Assembly (NCBI GenBank): GCA_964423545.1
Contig: CAYRFV010000062.1
Coordinates: 1-22,230, forward strand
DNA from: JALOOE01 sp964423545
GTDB taxonomy: Bacteria > Chloroflexota > Anaerolineae > CG2-30-64-16
Reading direction: 5' to 3'
DNA length: 22,230 nucleotides
A model generated the notes under the pieces. That model was not told the DNA's origin. It saw only the letters and a program-made list of their open reading frames with translations, and ran no database searches. Position 1 is the first letter of the stretch, and each line of letters starts with the position of its first letter. The position numbers and the translations under genes are program-made. This document shows, in pieces, positions 9,202-18,031 of the stretch.

Positions 9202-9442
9202 GGATAAGTTCGCCTTCGGTCAGATGATGTCGTCCTGGAATGAAATAGAGGGACGGCGACACCAGTGAGACGTGAGCGCAGACCGTTTGGTTGCAGCGGG
9301 GAACTCCCCGTCGTGGCGCGCGAGTCGGAGTGAAGGCTCGAGGTGCGCGACGCCTCATCGCCAGGTGCGGCGCCGTTTTCGAGCGGTAGGCGCCGTGCGC
9401 AGCACAACGGATCTTCCCTGACGTCAAGCCAAAGCCCGCCAA
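9202..9442 (-). promoter_or_regulatory. Structured upstream region of the PBP gene
   Basis: No gene is seen in these 241 bp. Three inverted repeats occur: cggcgcc/ggcgccg (9368-9374 and 9389-9395), a compound pair cgcgc-cgag/ctcg-gcgcg (9317-9349), and cgggg/ccccg around a 4-nt loop (9297-9310). None is followed by a T-run on either strand. They may form a structured leader or a Rho-dependent boundary after UPF0316. I could not assign a known riboswitch class. Confidence 0.3.
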
Positions 9443-9952
9443 TCAGTGCCGAAAGTAGCCTCGCTGCATCGGCCGCACTTCATCCACCGTGACAAAAGCC
9501 GCAGGATCGACCTGTTCGATCACAGCGCGCACCGCGGACGCGTTTCGCCGGCTGACGGCGCAGTTGACGACCACCAGCGTGCCATCGCGGCCGATGGCGG
9601 GAAACTCGGTGGCGGCGTGGCCTGCCGATCGCAACGCCACGGCGATCTCATGGCCGCGTGGGGGCGAATAGATGCGGAACATGCTGTGGCCGATCGCCAG
9701 CCGCTCCTCGAAGAGGATGCCAAGCATCACACCGGCTCCGAAGCCGAAGGCGTACCCGAGCACGTTGCCGGCAGTCAGCGGACCCTTGAGCACTGCGCTG
9801 ACTGCCAGGATGAAGACGAGGGCCTGCGCAACACCGATGCCGCCGGCAAGCAGCTTGCGTCCGCGCACGGTCAGTATCAGCCGCACCGTGTCCAATGACA
9901 TGTCGATGACGCGCATGCAGAAGATGAGCAAAGCTCCGGCCAATTCGCTCAA
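9443..9952 (-). CDS. UPF0316 / DUF2179-domain membrane protein
   Basis: A 169-residue protein with about three N-terminal membrane segments (residues about 4-25, 37-58 and 62-80) and a C-terminal soluble DUF2179-type domain. The C-terminal part reads GHEIAVALRSAGHAATEFPAIGRDGTLVVVNC and ends with VDEVRPMQRGYF, typical of the UPF0316 family; its function is not established. The start is a TTG at 9952, supported by GGAGGG 5 nt upstream. The RNase J stop lies 52 bp upstream, so the two genes are probably one transcript. Confidence 0.85.
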   Translation of the reverse strand: MSELAGALLIFCMRVIDMSLDTVRLILTVRGRKLLAGGIGVAQALVFILAVSAVLKGPLTAGNVLGYAFGFGAGVMLGILFEERLAIGHSMFRIYSPPRGHEIAVALRSAGHAATEFPAIGRDGTLVVVNCAVSRRNASAVRAVIEQVDPAAFVTVDEVRPMQRGYFRH

Positions 9953-10004
9953 GGTTGCCCTCCAACGCTGAGTCCGCCAGGCTGTTCGCGGAGGACCGTC
10001 TGGC

Positions 10005-11666
10005 CTATGCCTTCGTCACCACCGCCACCACCATCGGCTTGCGCCGCGTCTCCTCGTAGAGGAACTTCCCCAGCGCTTCCTGTGCCCGTTCGATGATCGT
10101 CTGTGGGCGGCGGCTGGAGCTTGCCCGCAGCGCCTGCCAGGCACGCTCGGCAGCCCGGTCCATCAGGTCGCCGCTTTCGCGCAGGTAGACGAAGCCGCGC
10201 GAGACCAGCTCCGGTCTGCCGGTCACCTCACCCGTCGTCGCGCTGACCGGCACGATGGCAAGCACGAAGCCGTCGCGCGCCAGCACCTCCCGCTCGCGCA
10301 TCACTGCCGGACCGATGTCGCCCACCCCGGAGCCGTCCACAAAGACATCCTGGCTTGCGATACGGTCTACGATCCGGGCGGCATCCGCCGTGAACTCCAG
10401 CACTGCGCCGTTCTCCACGACGAAGATGCTCTCCGACGGAATCCCCATCTGTCGCGCCAGGCGCGCATGCGCGTGAAGATGGCGCAGTTCGCCGTGAATT
10501 GGCACAAAGAAGCGCGGCCGGATGAGCGCCAGCATCAGCTTCTGCTCTTCCTGGCTGGCGTGGCCAGAGACATGCACCGGCGCAAGGGGCGGATAGATGA
10601 CCTCGGCGCCGCGCGCGATCAGCTTGTTGATGACACGCGCCACCTCCTCCTCGTTGCCGGGGATGGGCGTAGAGGACAAGACAATCGTGTCGCCCGGCTT
10701 GATCTCAATCTGCCGGTGCGCGCCGTCGGCCATGCGCGCCAGCGCGGCCTCCGGTTGGCCCTGGCTCCCGGTGGTCACAATGGCGACGCGCTTCTCCGGC
10801 AGGCGCAGCGCTTCGCTGAGGTCAACGATCACCCCTTTCGGCGCATCCAGATGACCCAATTCGCGGGCGATCTCGACCGTCTTGAGCATCGAGTAACCGG
10901 CCAACGCCACAACACGATCGTGCGCCAGCGCCGCGTTGATCACCTGCTGTACACGACTGAGCAGCGACGCAAAAGTGGCGACGATCACGCGGCCCGGCGC
11001 CTCGCGCAGGATCCGGTCAAACGCGGGGGCTATCACCTGCTCGGAGGGCGTGTAACCGCTGCGCTCACTGCCCGTGGAATCGGAAAGGAGCGCCAACACC
11101 CCTTGCGCGCCAAGCTGTCCCAGCCGAGCGAAGCCCGGCCCACCGCCGCGCACCGGCGTATAGTCGAACTTGAAGTCGCCCGTATGGATCACGCGGCCGA
11201 CGTCGGTCGTGATGCACAGGCCCACACCGTCAGGTATTGAGTGGGTGATCGCCAGGAATTCGATCTCGAAGGGGCCGGCGCGGAAACCTTCGCCCGCCTT
11301 GATGCGCCGCAGATGTGCGCGGCCGGCGAGGTCAGCGCGTTCGCTCAACCTGGCTTCGATCAGACCACACGCCAGCGGCGTCGCGTAAACGGGGGTGTCG
11401 AGCGGCAGCACATCGCCCAGCAGATAGGGCAATGCGCCGATATGATCCTCGTGCCCGTGGGTGACAACGATCGCCCGGATGTCGGCAGCCCGCTCGCGCA
11501 GGTAACCGAAGTCGGGTATGACAACGTCGATGCCCCACATGTCGTGCTCTGGGAACATGATCCCAGCATCCACGACCAGAAGATGGCGGCCATGTTCGAA
11601 GAGCATCATGTTCTTGCCGATTTCCCCCAGGCCGCCCAGGGGGATGAGACGCAGGGTGGATGTCAT
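10005..11666 (-). CDS. rnj: Ribonuclease J
   Basis: A 553-residue metallo-beta-lactamase/beta-CASP nuclease, the usual length for RNase J, acting in mRNA decay and rRNA maturation. The ATG at 11666 is chosen because AAGGAAG lies 7 nt upstream and the protein then begins TSTLRLIPLGGLGEIGKN, the typical start; a 21-residue in-frame extension upstream is not family-like. The zinc motif HGHEDH is at 70-75 (VVTHGHEDHIGALPYLL). Further features are HTGDFKFD and the beta-CASP SGHASQEEQ with VPIHGE. The C-terminal domain ends near ETRRKPMVVAVV. It lies downstream of the nitroreductase gene, separated by 124 bp with a strong inverted repeat. Confidence 0.96.
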   Translation of the reverse strand: MTSTLRLIPLGGLGEIGKNMMLFEHGRHLLVVDAGIMFPEHDMWGIDVVIPDFGYLRERAADIRAIVVTHGHEDHIGALPYLLGDVLPLDTPVYATPLACGLIEARLSERADLAGRAHLRRIKAGEGFRAGPFEIEFLAITHSIPDGVGLCITTDVGRVIHTGDFKFDYTPVRGGGPGFARLGQLGAQGVLALLSDSTGSERSGYTPSEQVIAPAFDRILREAPGRVIVATFASLLSRVQQVINAALAHDRVVALAGYSMLKTVEIARELGHLDAPKGVIVDLSEALRLPEKRVAIVTTGSQGQPEAALARMADGAHRQIEIKPGDTIVLSSTPIPGNEEEVARVINKLIARGAEVIYPPLAPVHVSGHASQEEQKLMLALIRPRFFVPIHGELRHLHAHARLARQMGIPSESIFVVENGAVLEFTADAARIVDRIASQDVFVDGSGVGDIGPAVMREREVLARDGFVLAIVPVSATTGEVTGRPELVSRGFVYLRESGDLMDRAAERAWQALRASSSRRPQTIIERAQEALGKFLYEETRRKPMVVAVVTKA

Positions 11667-11708
11667 GGTGCGCTTCCTTGCACTACATTGCGCCAAAGAC
11701 CCGCAGGA

Positions 11709-11754
11709 CAATCCTCCGGATTCGGACACCGTTCCAGTGCGGCCCGGAGGATTG
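11709..11754 (-). promoter_or_regulatory. 11-bp perfect inverted repeat between nitroreductase and RNase J genes
   Basis: caatcctccgg (11709-11719) and ccggaggattg (11744-11754) pair perfectly around a 24-nt loop. On the minus strand it lies after the nitroreductase stop and 43 nt before the RNase J start. No T-run follows, so it is not a classic intrinsic terminator. The left arm can also join a small competing hairpin (tccg-gatt-cgga, about 11716-11727). It could be a Rho-assisted terminator or a 5'-UTR stem acting on RNase J expression (inference). Confidence 0.5.
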
Positions 11755-11790
11755 CGATTCCATTCGTCGCCGTCTTGGGGTCAACGCTCG

Positions 11791-12336
11791 CTAAGCCAGC
11801 TCGTCCTCGGAGGCGGCTGCGCGCGGATAGCGCTGCCAATGGACGCGCGCCTCATCATATTGCGTGCGCGGCGGCTTGTTCTCGGCTGCGTAACCGATCC
11901 AGATCAGGCACATCGGGATAACGTTCTCCGGGATGCGCAGGACGCGGCGGAGAATCTCCACCCGCTCCATCGCCGGATAGCCGCCGGTCCACACCGTGCC
12001 GAGCCCGAGACCGGTCGCTGCCAGCAGGATGTTTTCTGTGGCCGCGCCAAGATCCTGTTGCCAGAAGCGCTCGCTGGCGGGACTGCTCGCCAACGCCAGA
12101 TTGGCGCAGACGGCGATCGCCGCCTGCCCGTTGTAGTGACCTGGCAGCGCCTCGCGCAGCTCGGCCAGCACTACCTTGTCCGTCACCGCCACAAACTCCC
12201 AGGGCCGGCCGTTGGCGGCCGAAGGCGCCGCCATTGCGGCCTGCAGCAGCAGTGCGACGGTTTCCCGCGGCACTTCCTGCTCCGTATACTGCCGGATGCT
12301 CCGGCGGCTCAAGATGAGATCCAACACGCCATTCAT
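11791..12336 (-). CDS. Nitroreductase-family FMN oxidoreductase
   Basis: A 181-residue protein of nitroreductase length. RRSIRQY near the N-terminus is the FMN phosphate-binding motif. AAPSAANGRPWEFVAV and the C-terminal GLGTVWTGGYP segment are also family typical. It should be a homodimer using NAD(P)H and FMN to reduce an unknown substrate. AAGGAG lies 8 nt before the ATG at 12336. The GH78 stop is 91 bp upstream on the same strand, so read-through from the sugar cluster is possible. Confidence 0.92.
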   Translation of the reverse strand: MNGVLDLILSRRSIRQYTEQEVPRETVALLLQAAMAAPSAANGRPWEFVAVTDKVVLAELREALPGHYNGQAAIAVCANLALASSPASERFWQQDLGAATENILLAATGLGLGTVWTGGYPAMERVEILRRVLRIPENVIPMCLIWIGYAAENKPPRTQYDEARVHWQRYPRAAASEDELA

Positions 12337-12427
12337 GGGTTACACTCCTTATGTCGAACGATGGACCCAGGCAGCGCGGAGCAGCATCCTCCGCATCTGC
12401 CGGATGTGGCGCCGTCCGCGTTCCCGA

Positions 12428-15370
12428 TCACCCCTGGAGTGCGATTAACTCCGCCTGGATCGCCTCGACCCGCTCCGGTGTGAGCATGTGCGGCGCCATG
12501 CGTTGTAATGCGTCCAGCGTCTGGTCGCCGGCCCACGGCGGCACGCGCATCGTAGTGATCGCTTCGCCCAGGTGTTTGAGCAGGACTGCCCTGGCGCGCG
12601 GATCGGCCATCAGCTCGCTCAGGTTGCAGCCGACATCCAGCCGGCCGGCCACGTGGCGAACGTTGGCGAACGCTCGCGCTCGATTCAGCCCCGTGCTGAC
12701 AAAAGCGTAGCGCCCCGCGCCAACCTCGACCACGGCTGCACCCGCCTCGACTCTCGCGGACGCCACTCCGAGCGCCCGGTCGAGCGGTTGGCCCGATTCC
12801 GTGACCTGAGCCAGGCCACCTGCCGGTATGCGCACGGTTGCCACGGCATTCGGCGGCACAGTCACTTGCAGGCGGAAGTCAGCATCGGTCAATTGCCATG
12901 CGGACACGATTTCGCCGTAGGGGGAGCGGAGCGAGGCGCTGGCGTGGGTCAGCCCGCCGCCAGGCTGCGGCTGGATCAACACATGCTTGTAGCCGGCCCC
13001 ATCGTCTGCGGTATCAATGCCTGCGACCACGCGATACATCCAGTCGCCGATCGCACCGTAGGCGTAGTGGTTGAATGAATTCATACCGGCATCTTGGAAG
13101 CTACCGTCCGGCTTGATGCCGTCCCATCGCTCCCAGATCGTCGTCGCACTCTTCTTGACCGGGTAGAGCCACGACGGGTAACTCTCCTGGTTCAGCAGCT
13201 CGTAGGCCAGGTCGGTATGGCCGAAGCGGCTGAGCACGTGACACAGGTACGGCGTGCCGACAAAACCGGTGGTGAGGTGATAGCCGAATCTGCGCACCTC
13301 GTCGGCCAGGCGGGACGCCGCGACCGGCCGCAGCGCCTCCGGAAGCAGATCGAAGTACAATGCCAGCACGTAGCTGGTCTGGCTGTTCGGCCCGATGCGT
13401 CCGTTGGCCGAAACGAACTCGGCGTTCCAGGCGGCCTTGATCCTGCCCAGCAGCTCGGCATACTTCGCCGCGTCGTCGGTCTTGCCCAGCACGTGGGCCG
13501 CCTTTTGGAGCAGGCTGGTCGAGTAGGCGAAGAAGGCGCTGGCGATCAGCTCCTTGTCAGTCATCGGCGTGGTATCGAAGCCGCCACGGCCGCGGTAGTC
13601 AAGCCAGTCGCCGAAATGGAAACCGGTCGTCCACAGGCAGCGGTCGCCCGCCTGCCCGGCCATGTAGCCGACCCATGCGGCCATGCTCGCGTATTGCTGC
13701 TCCAGGATGCGCGTGTCGCCGTAGCACAGGTAGATCGTCCACGGGCAGATCGTCGCAGCGTCTGCCCACGCCGCCGACCCGCCGGCCGCGCGCCCGAACT
13801 GGCTGCGCTTCATCGGATCGGGAATCACCATCGGCACAGCGCCGTTCGGATGCTGCTCCGCGGCCAGGTCGGCCAGCCACTTGGTGAAGAAGCCGGCCAC
13901 GTCACGGTTGAAGCAAGCGGTGCGGATGAAGACTTGAGCATCACCGGTCCAGCCCAGGCGCTCATCGCGCTGCGGGCAGTCGGTCGGCACGTCCACGAAG
14001 TTGCCCTTCTGTCCCCAGACGATATTGTGCTGCAACTGGTTGATCAGTGGGTTGGAGCACTCGAAGGCGCCGGTCGAGGGAATATCGGAATGGATGACGA
14101 CACCGGTCAAGCTGTCGAGGGTCGGCTCGCCGGGCCAGCCCTCCACCGCCACGAACTGGAAGCCCATGAAGGTGAAGTGCGGCTCGTATATCTCCACGCC
14201 ATCCCCCTTCAGCGTGTACTGTAAGGTCTGTTTGGCGGCGCGCAGGTTAGCTGTGTAGAAGTTGCCCTGCTGGTCGAGCACCTCGGCATGGCGAAGCGTC
14301 ACGGTCGTGCCGGCCGGCCCCTGCACAGACAGCCGTATCCAGCCGACCATGTTCTGGCCGAAGTCGAAGACCGTTTCGCCTGCGGGCGTGCGGATGATCT
14401 TGACCGGCTTGAGCTCCTCATTGCGGATGACCTCCGGGCCATTCTGCGCGATCAGCATCGCTTTCCCGTGGTCGAGCTTGCGGACACCCTGCCATCCCCC
14501 AGCATCATAGCCCGGCGCATCCCATCCAGGCAGCTCCAGACGCGCGTCGTACGTCTCGCCGTTATAGATATCGGACATGCGGATCGGGCCGGTCGTGGCG
14601 CGCCACTGCGCGTCGCTGGCCAGGATGGTCGTGCGGCCATCCTCATAGGTGACCTGCAGTTGCAGCAGCAGCCCCAACTGGCTCCCCCAGGTGTTGCGAT
14701 TGCCGTCGAAGCCGATCCAGCCGCGGTGCCAGCCATCGCCTAGCAATGCACCGATCACATTGTCGCCCGTGCGAAGCAGGCCGGTCACGTCGTAGGTTTG
14801 GAACTGCAAGCGATGGTTATAGGCGGTCCAGCCAGGCGCCAGCACGCCTTCGCCCACACGCTTGCCGTTAAGGCGCAACTCATAGAGGCCCAGGCTCGTG
14901 ACGTAGACGCGCGCTGATTTCACTGCGCCATCCAGCTCAAACTGTCTGCGCAGCATCGGCTGCGGCTGCGACTGCGTAACGTCCTCTTCCCAGTCCGGCG
15001 TGATCCACTCGGCCTGCCAGTCGGATGAATCCAGCAGCCCCATCTCCCACCAGGCGGGCGCGCTCCAGGGGGAAGCCGCTCCCGTCTCATCCCAAATGCG
15101 CACCTGCCAGGTGACGCGCTGGCCTGGGCGCAACGCTGGCCCGCCGTAGGGCGCATGGATGGATTGATCGGTCGTCACCTTGCCGGAGTCCCAGAGCAGG
15201 TTCCGTCCCGCGACCAGGTCAGCCGGATCGCCGGCCGCGCGCAGTTGGTAGGCCGTCTGAGCCGCGCCGCGACGATCGGATGCAAGCTGCCAGCTCAATC
15301 GGGGCTGCCGCACGTCAATGCCCAGCGGGTTCATACGATACTCACAGCGCAGGTTCGTAGCAGTAGTCAT
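12428..15370 (-). CDS. GH78 alpha-L-rhamnosidase with extra C-terminal helical domain
   Basis: A 980-residue enzyme that removes terminal alpha-L-rhamnose from glycosides. The ATG at 15370 has a perfect AAGGAG 4 nt upstream; a 44-residue upstream extension is Arg-rich and rejected. N-terminal beta domains cover about 1-340 (CRVNPLGID-type start, then the rhamnosidase N domain). The (alpha/alpha)6 catalytic domain follows, with the general acid Glu470 in DERLGWTGD and the likely base Glu747 in ATTIWERWDG; GDWLDYRG is also family-like. A C-terminal beta domain ends near 893. Residues about 910-980 form an additional helical segment (LSELMADPRARAVLLKHL...LTPERVEAIQAEL) not part of the GH78 core. 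No signal peptide is seen, so it is probably cytoplasmic. Confidence 0.94.
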   Translation of the reverse strand: MTTATNLRCEYRMNPLGIDVRQPRLSWQLASDRRGAAQTAYQLRAAGDPADLVAGRNLLWDSGKVTTDQSIHAPYGGPALRPGQRVTWQVRIWDETGAASPWSAPAWWEMGLLDSSDWQAEWITPDWEEDVTQSQPQPMLRRQFELDGAVKSARVYVTSLGLYELRLNGKRVGEGVLAPGWTAYNHRLQFQTYDVTGLLRTGDNVIGALLGDGWHRGWIGFDGNRNTWGSQLGLLLQLQVTYEDGRTTILASDAQWRATTGPIRMSDIYNGETYDARLELPGWDAPGYDAGGWQGVRKLDHGKAMLIAQNGPEVIRNEELKPVKIIRTPAGETVFDFGQNMVGWIRLSVQGPAGTTVTLRHAEVLDQQGNFYTANLRAAKQTLQYTLKGDGVEIYEPHFTFMGFQFVAVEGWPGEPTLDSLTGVVIHSDIPSTGAFECSNPLINQLQHNIVWGQKGNFVDVPTDCPQRDERLGWTGDAQVFIRTACFNRDVAGFFTKWLADLAAEQHPNGAVPMVIPDPMKRSQFGRAAGGSAAWADAATICPWTIYLCYGDTRILEQQYASMAAWVGYMAGQAGDRCLWTTGFHFGDWLDYRGRGGFDTTPMTDKELIASAFFAYSTSLLQKAAHVLGKTDDAAKYAELLGRIKAAWNAEFVSANGRIGPNSQTSYVLALYFDLLPEALRPVAASRLADEVRRFGYHLTTGFVGTPYLCHVLSRFGHTDLAYELLNQESYPSWLYPVKKSATTIWERWDGIKPDGSFQDAGMNSFNHYAYGAIGDWMYRVVAGIDTADDGAGYKHVLIQPQPGGGLTHASASLRSPYGEIVSAWQLTDADFRLQVTVPPNAVATVRIPAGGLAQVTESGQPLDRALGVASARVEAGAAVVEVGAGRYAFVSTGLNRARAFANVRHVAGRLDVGCNLSELMADPRARAVLLKHLGEAITTMRVPPWAGDQTLDALQRMAPHMLTPERVEAIQAELIALQG

Positions 15371-15392
15371 CGTTCTCCTTCGAGTTGCGTTA

Positions 15393-15926
15393 TCATTCCT
15401 GCGCGCCGGCACTCGTGACCGGCGCCCCTGAATTGCGCTCAATCTTGATGTACACGCGCTCAACATACGGCGGACGGATCGCCTTCTCATCGCTGCAGGC
15501 AAAGCAGGCGTCCCCTTCGACGTAGCCGTGCTCCGACATCCACTGCGTCAGAAGGCCGATCGCTGCGCCAACGCCGGCCGCAGCCTCTTCTTGCGTATCG
15601 CCACGGCTCTCGACGATCACATACTGGCCGCCGGAAAACTGCGTCGTCACCATGTCCCCGGGCGCGTGGGCGAGATCGGTCACTTCCACGCCGATGAAAC
15701 AGGCTCTGACCTCCTGCGGCACATCCGCGTGATCGCGGTGCGGCCGATAGAGGAAGCCGAGCACGCAGTCATCCGTCCGGTTCACGATCTCGTGCTTGCG
15801 CGGGAAGAACCTGCGCTCGGCGCTCTGCCAGCCCGGCCCCTCGTCGTCACCCGTGAAGACGCCGTAGGCGCCGACCACTTGGTACGGGCCGCGCTCGATG
15901 ATCCGCGGTTCAGTGAGGGTGAACAT
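15393..15926 (-). CDS. GyrI-like / AraC effector-binding-domain protein
   Basis: A 177-residue stand-alone small-molecule-binding domain of the GyrI-like (SOUL/AraC effector) type. The start MFTLTEPRIIERGPYQVVGA is the usual first strand of the family. The repeat of the fold is recognisable near APGDMVTTQFSGGQYVIVESRGDTQEE, and the C-terminus ERVYIKIE closes the domain. No DNA-binding domain is present. GGGAGGA precedes the ATG at 15926. The GH78 start is only 22 bp after its stop, so these two genes are almost certainly co-transcribed. The ligand is unknown; an aromatic or sugar-linked product would fit the context (inference). Confidence 0.82.
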   Translation of the reverse strand: MFTLTEPRIIERGPYQVVGAYGVFTGDDEGPGWQSAERRFFPRKHEIVNRTDDCVLGFLYRPHRDHADVPQEVRACFIGVEVTDLAHAPGDMVTTQFSGGQYVIVESRGDTQEEAAAGVGAAIGLLTQWMSEHGYVEGDACFACSDEKAIRPPYVERVYIKIERNSGAPVTSAGAQE

Positions 15927-15994
15927 GTCTTCCTCCCAACATCATGCGCCGGGCATCGGCGACCAATCTGCCCTGGGCGGCGCACGCGAAGCTC

Positions 15995-16810
15995 TCAGCC
16001 TCGCGTCTCCGCAAGAAACGCCTTGACGATCTCCATATAGCGTGCAAACTGCTCCCGCCGGATGCTATGCCCGGCGCCCGCGATGTGAACGACTTTCGCC
16101 TGTGGCACAAGCGTCCCGAATGCCGTCGCCGCTTCCGCAGGCACGATCGCACCCTTATCGGTGTCGGCAGTGATCAATAGCGTCGGGCAAGTGATGCGCC
16201 GGATCGTTGCGGGCCAGTCCATCGGCGCGGACTTGCCGCGACCGAGCACGTTGAAGCTGAGCCGCAGCTTCGAATCGGCCCACGGTCCCAGCTCGTCTTC
16301 CGACCAGGTGGGGGACTCCGCATGTGCGTGCGCAATCATTTCCTCACGCGTCTTGCGCTTGATCTCGATGATCCAGTCGCCGAAGCGAGCACGGCGCCCG
16401 CCGGGCCGGGGGGCCGTCGCCTCCATCCACCAGGCCGGCGGGTCCTCCAGCAGGATCGCCCGCAGCAGGCCAGGAGAGGTTCCTGCAAGCGCCAGAGCGG
16501 TCGCTGCGCCCATCGAGTGGCCCAGCACGGCCGGTCGCTTGAGCCCCAGGCCGGTGATGACGCCTGCGACATCACCGGCATGATCGAGAGAGCCGTAGCC
16601 GCGCTTCGGTGCATCCGAACGACCATGTCCGCGCGCGTCGACCATGATCACATCATAGTCGGCTTCCAATCGCTTCGCGACGGGCGTCCAGCACAGCCCA
16701 TCATCCGAGAAGCCGTGCGCCAGCACCACAGGGGGTTTGTCGCCGCCCGTGCGAGTGTAGTGCAGCTTCAACTTATTGACCGCGATGTCACCGGACTGCC
16801 AGGGAGACAT
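15995..16810 (-). CDS. Alpha/beta-hydrolase fold protein
   Basis: A 271-residue serine hydrolase. The nucleophile elbow is GHSMG (Ser99), the acid is Asp216 or Asp218 in TADTDKG, and the catalytic His248 is in GAGHS. The oxyanion region is LAHGFSDDG (30-38). MVDARGHGRSD (56-66) is typical of esterase or C-C hydrolase members. AAGGAG lies 7 nt upstream of the ATG at 16810. No signal peptide is seen. The exact substrate cannot be told; esterase, C-C hydrolase and haloperoxidase-like roles are all possible. Confidence 0.9.
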   Translation of the reverse strand: MSPWQSGDIAVNKLKLHYTRTGGDKPPVVLAHGFSDDGLCWTPVAKRLEADYDVIMVDARGHGRSDAPKRGYGSLDHAGDVAGVITGLGLKRPAVLGHSMGAATALALAGTSPGLLRAILLEDPPAWWMEATAPRPGGRRARFGDWIIEIKRKTREEMIAHAHAESPTWSEDELGPWADSKLRLSFNVLGRGKSAPMDWPATIRRITCPTLLITADTDKGAIVPAEAATAFGTLVPQAKVVHIAGAGHSIRREQFARYMEIVKAFLAETRG

Positions 16811-16912
16811 GTCATGCTCCTTTCTGTCGTTAGGATATCCAGAGCGGATGCTGCGATGCAGGCGACAGCGCGCCGCACCCCTGCGAATCGACCAACGCGA
16901 CGCCGCGTGAGT

Positions 16913-18031
16913 TCACACCCGCGGCAAAGAGTCGACGAACCGGACGGCGAAGACCTTGGCGTCCGCCTCCACGAAGCGAATCAACTGCTCCGCTTCTTCC
17001 TCCAGTGCGGCGCGCGCCGCTGGCGGCAGCGGCGCGAACGGAGCAATCACCAGTGTGGCCGCACCCTTTGTCTTCTCGACCTTCCATGCGCCGGCGACGA
17101 AGCCGTCGACAAGGATGGTCGCAGCCACCCGCAGGCCGGCAAGGAACACGTGTGCGTGGTGCCCCTCCGAGATCACACGGGTGCGGTTCTGGTGCGCGAG
17201 GAGAAGGCTGTCGTATTCCGGCAAGAATCGCACGGGCGCGGTCGTGTCGGCGTCGATCAGCCGGGCGTCCGGCAAGTCGAGCAGCTCGCGGCCGCGCGCA
17301 TCGCGATAGGCGCGCAGCTCCCCCTTGAACGCGGCGATGGCCTCTTTCAACGACGGAAAGCCGGACCATGTCTGCACGTCCTGGACCGACGCCGGACCGA
17401 AAGCCGCCAGATACCGGCAGACCAATGCCTTCAGATCGACTTGTGGTGAGATCGGTCGGCCCAGCCAGGCCTCGGCAAGAGCGAACTGTGGGTTTCCGGG
17501 ATAACTCCACTGGGCGTCGGTCGGCGTCTGCACCAGCGGGAGATGTGTCCGCACGGTGTAGCGCAGCGCGCCAACATTCTGGCCCGGCAGCCGTTCGGCC
17601 AGCAGTGCGCTGATCTCTTCGAAGGTGCGGGGACTTTCAGCAAGGTATTCTTGCGCCAACGCCAGCAGGCCGCGCACATCGATGGTAGTGCCCTCGCGAC
17701 GCTTGGTGATGCTCCCCGCAGCGTTGGCCAGCATGGGCTGGAGCGTCGCCCGGAAGCGCAGGTAGTCTGTCGCGGTGAGCAGATGCAGCGTCGCGCGCAT
17801 TGCGGTGGCTTTGACGACAGCGCGCTCCGCAATGGCTGCGGCCAGGTCGTCACGCCGAAAGTCCGCTAATCGCGTCCACAATGCAATGTAGGGCGACACC
17901 GGATGCTGCGCCTGCAATCCCATCAGGCGCTCAATGCCCGCGGCCACAGGCAGCGCCGCACGCTCCAGAAGAAGCTGTCGGGAAAGCGTGGCACGATTCA
18001 ACTCACGTAACGTCAGAATCCGATCCACCAC
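16913..18031 (-). CDS. Winged-helix (HTH_42) AlkZ-like DNA glycosylase family protein
   Basis: A 372-residue protein of the winged-helix HTH_42 family that includes the DNA glycosylases AlkZ and YcaQ. LMGLQAQHPVSPYIALW (36-52) carries Gln40-Ala41-Gln42, matching the catalytic QxQ motif described for AlkZ. The middle part has MRATLHLLTATDYL, and later RFLPEYDSLLLAHQNRTRVI and VDGFVAGAWK are family typical. It may remove alkylated or crosslinked bases, but several relatives have no tested activity. The start is one of two adjacent GTG codons (18031 or 18028) with only a weak ribosome site. It lies among sugar hydrolases, with no visible toxin or antibiotic cluster to explain it. Confidence 0.85.
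   Translation of the reverse strand: MVDRILTLRELNRATLSRQLLLERAALPVAAGIERLMGLQAQHPVSPYIALWTRLADFRRDDLAAAIAERAVVKATAMRATLHLLTATDYLRFRATLQPMLANAAGSITKRREGTTIDVRGLLALAQEYLAESPRTFEEISALLAERLPGQNVGALRYTVRTHLPLVQTPTDAQWSYPGNPQFALAEAWLGRPISPQVDLKALVCRYLAAFGPASVQDVQTWSGFPSLKEAIAAFKGELRAYRDARGRELLDLPDARLIDADTTAPVRFLPEYDSLLLAHQNRTRVISEGHHAHVFLAGLRVAATILVDGFVAGAWKVEKTKGAATLVIAPFAPLPPAARAALEEEAEQLIRFVEADAKVFAVRFVDSLPRV

Noticed and set aside
9202..9300. T-box-like leader for the PBP gene (a cgtccct word on the minus strand)
   Set aside because: The conserved antiterminator bulge sequence and specifier loop are not found, and PBP genes are not usual T-box targets.
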